Shown in pieces: positions 32,970 to 33,368 of a stretch of DNA of 33,368 nucleotides. The notes beneath the pieces were generated by a model that was not told where the DNA came from, made no database searches, and saw only the letters and a program-made list of their open reading frames with translations. The position numbers were made by a program, and so were the translations under genes. The DNA comes from Pseudanabaena sp. SR411 (GTDB lineage: Bacteria > Cyanobacteriota > Cyanobacteriia > Pseudanabaenales > Pseudanabaenaceae), in the NCBI RefSeq assembly GCF_002251945.1, contig NZ_NDHW01000175.1, positions 1 to 33,368 on the forward strand. Reading direction: 5' to 3'. Positions within the stretch are counted from its first letter, which is position 1. Every line of letters starts with the position of its first letter.

Positions 32970-33083
32970 TACAGCAATGTAAGATTTACTCAGGACATAA
33001 AACCCAAAAGATGAGTGGCGGCGAGAAGCGCCGCCACTCATCTTTTGGGTTTTGATCTGTCCTATCTATCTCTTGCATTACTA
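32970..33083. mobile_element. 114-bp palindromic MITE, TA-flanked, second full copy
   Basis: Ends are TACAGCAATGTAAGA... and ...TCTTGCATTACTA, with TA on both sides (32968-32969 and 33084-33085). The interior has AGGACATAAAACCCAAA on the left, a GATGAGTGGCGGCG stem with loop AGAA, and TTTGGGTTTTGATCTGTCCT on the right. Those left and right shoulders match the vapC element nearly base for base; the stem and the extreme ends differ. Confidence 0.85.
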
Positions 33084-33087
33084 TACC

Positions 33088-33182
33088 AATTCACAAAAGT
33101 GCTTATCACACTTTTGTGAATTAAAAACTAAATCCAGTAATGGTTTTCAAGTTAAGAAATGGCGTAGCCATTTCTTAACTTG
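33088..33182. repeat. Two adjacent palindromes
   Basis: AATTCACAAAAGTG (33088-33101) pairs with CACTTTTGTGAATT (33109-33122), and CAAGTTAAGAAATGGC (33148-33163) pairs with GCCATTTCTTAACTTG (33167-33182, loop GTA). The pair is bracketed by TACCAA and TTGGTA, so it may be one composite element that abuts the 114-bp MITE. Confidence 0.7.
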
Positions 33183-33186
33183 GTAT

Positions 33187-33368
33187 TACTTTTGGTAATT
33201 GCGATCGCAATCGCTATGATGTTTAGATTGAGAAACTGTGTGAACTAATCCCTAAGGGGCTTGCGAAGAAATAAGATACCAAAGATTATAGAAATAGGGA
33301 TATAAAATTCTTGTTTTCAATTTATATAGGACTAAGAGAGTGATTTTCAGCGATGAAATCAAAGCCAC
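33187..33368. other. Window end, no gene recognised
   Basis: No convincing frame on either strand. Short frames around 33226-33295 ('EKLCELIPKGLAKK', then 'RRNKIPKIIEIGI' in another frame) have the look of a decayed coding piece but are too short to name. Confidence 0.4.

Noticed and set aside
32852-33055. 67-aa plus-strand frame
   Set aside because: Runs antisense through tRNA-Leu and into a MITE.
4450-33182. CRISPR array suggested by many similar repeats
   Set aside because: The repeats are palindromic, irregularly spaced by kilobases, variable in stem, and have no spacer units.
33226-33295. Possible transposase relic at the window end
   Set aside because: Only two short peptides in different frames; too little to assign.

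Overview
The window is chromosomal DNA of a cyanobacterium. The evidence is the very frequent HIP1 octamer (GCGATCGC), a BciB-type chlorophyll reductase, a CruA-type lycopene cyclase, a probable cyanobacteriochrome GAF domain, and a cyanobacterial-type Fur. The dense load of perfect palindromes in the intergenic gaps resembles what I remember of Pseudanabaena-like genomes, but the genus is an inference.

Layout. 1-8.3 kb: a very large multi-sensor hybrid histidine kinase (5' end outside the window), an 8-vinyl reductase gene (bciB), and two tandem receiver-histidine kinase proteins. 8.5-12.2 kb: exopolyphosphatase and a Na+/H+ antiporter with a nucleotide-binding tail. 12.2-14.4 kb: a graveyard, in which a complete 1.3-kb DDE insertion sequence with inverted repeats lies between fragments of a decayed toxin-antitoxin pair, followed by an IS66-like transposase stub. 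14.4-20.8 kb: a double-ATPase peptide-type ABC protein, a PLP decarboxylase, aroE and cruA. 20.8-21.6 kb: a vapBC-like pair whose toxin is split by a 112-bp palindromic element. 21.8-26.7 kb: M16 peptidase, a secreted TPR protein, an RlmI-like methyltransferase, Fur and an SRPBCC protein. 27-29.3 kb: the mreBCD cell-shape operon. 29.5-32.9 kb: phosphate permease, rpe, an HdrB-like CCG protein and tRNA-Leu(CAA).

The most informative result concerns small mobile DNA. Three independent insertions can be resolved to the base. (a) A 112-bp element with TA on both sides sits inside vapC, and removing it with one TA restores a 133-codon PIN-toxin frame exactly. A 114-bp relative, also flanked by TA, lies at 32970-33083, and partial relatives lie at 4450-4512 and 29345-29433. 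(b) A different 141-bp element at 18596-18736 has 18-bp perfect inverted repeats and a 9-bp target duplication. (c) A full IS at 12439-13755 is flanked by TA. The palindromes at gene ends therefore seem to be partly mobile elements and partly terminators, and both toxin-antitoxin loci here have been broken by such insertions.

The other genes are ordinary housekeeping or signalling genes. I see no CRISPR array, prophage or multi-gene defence system.
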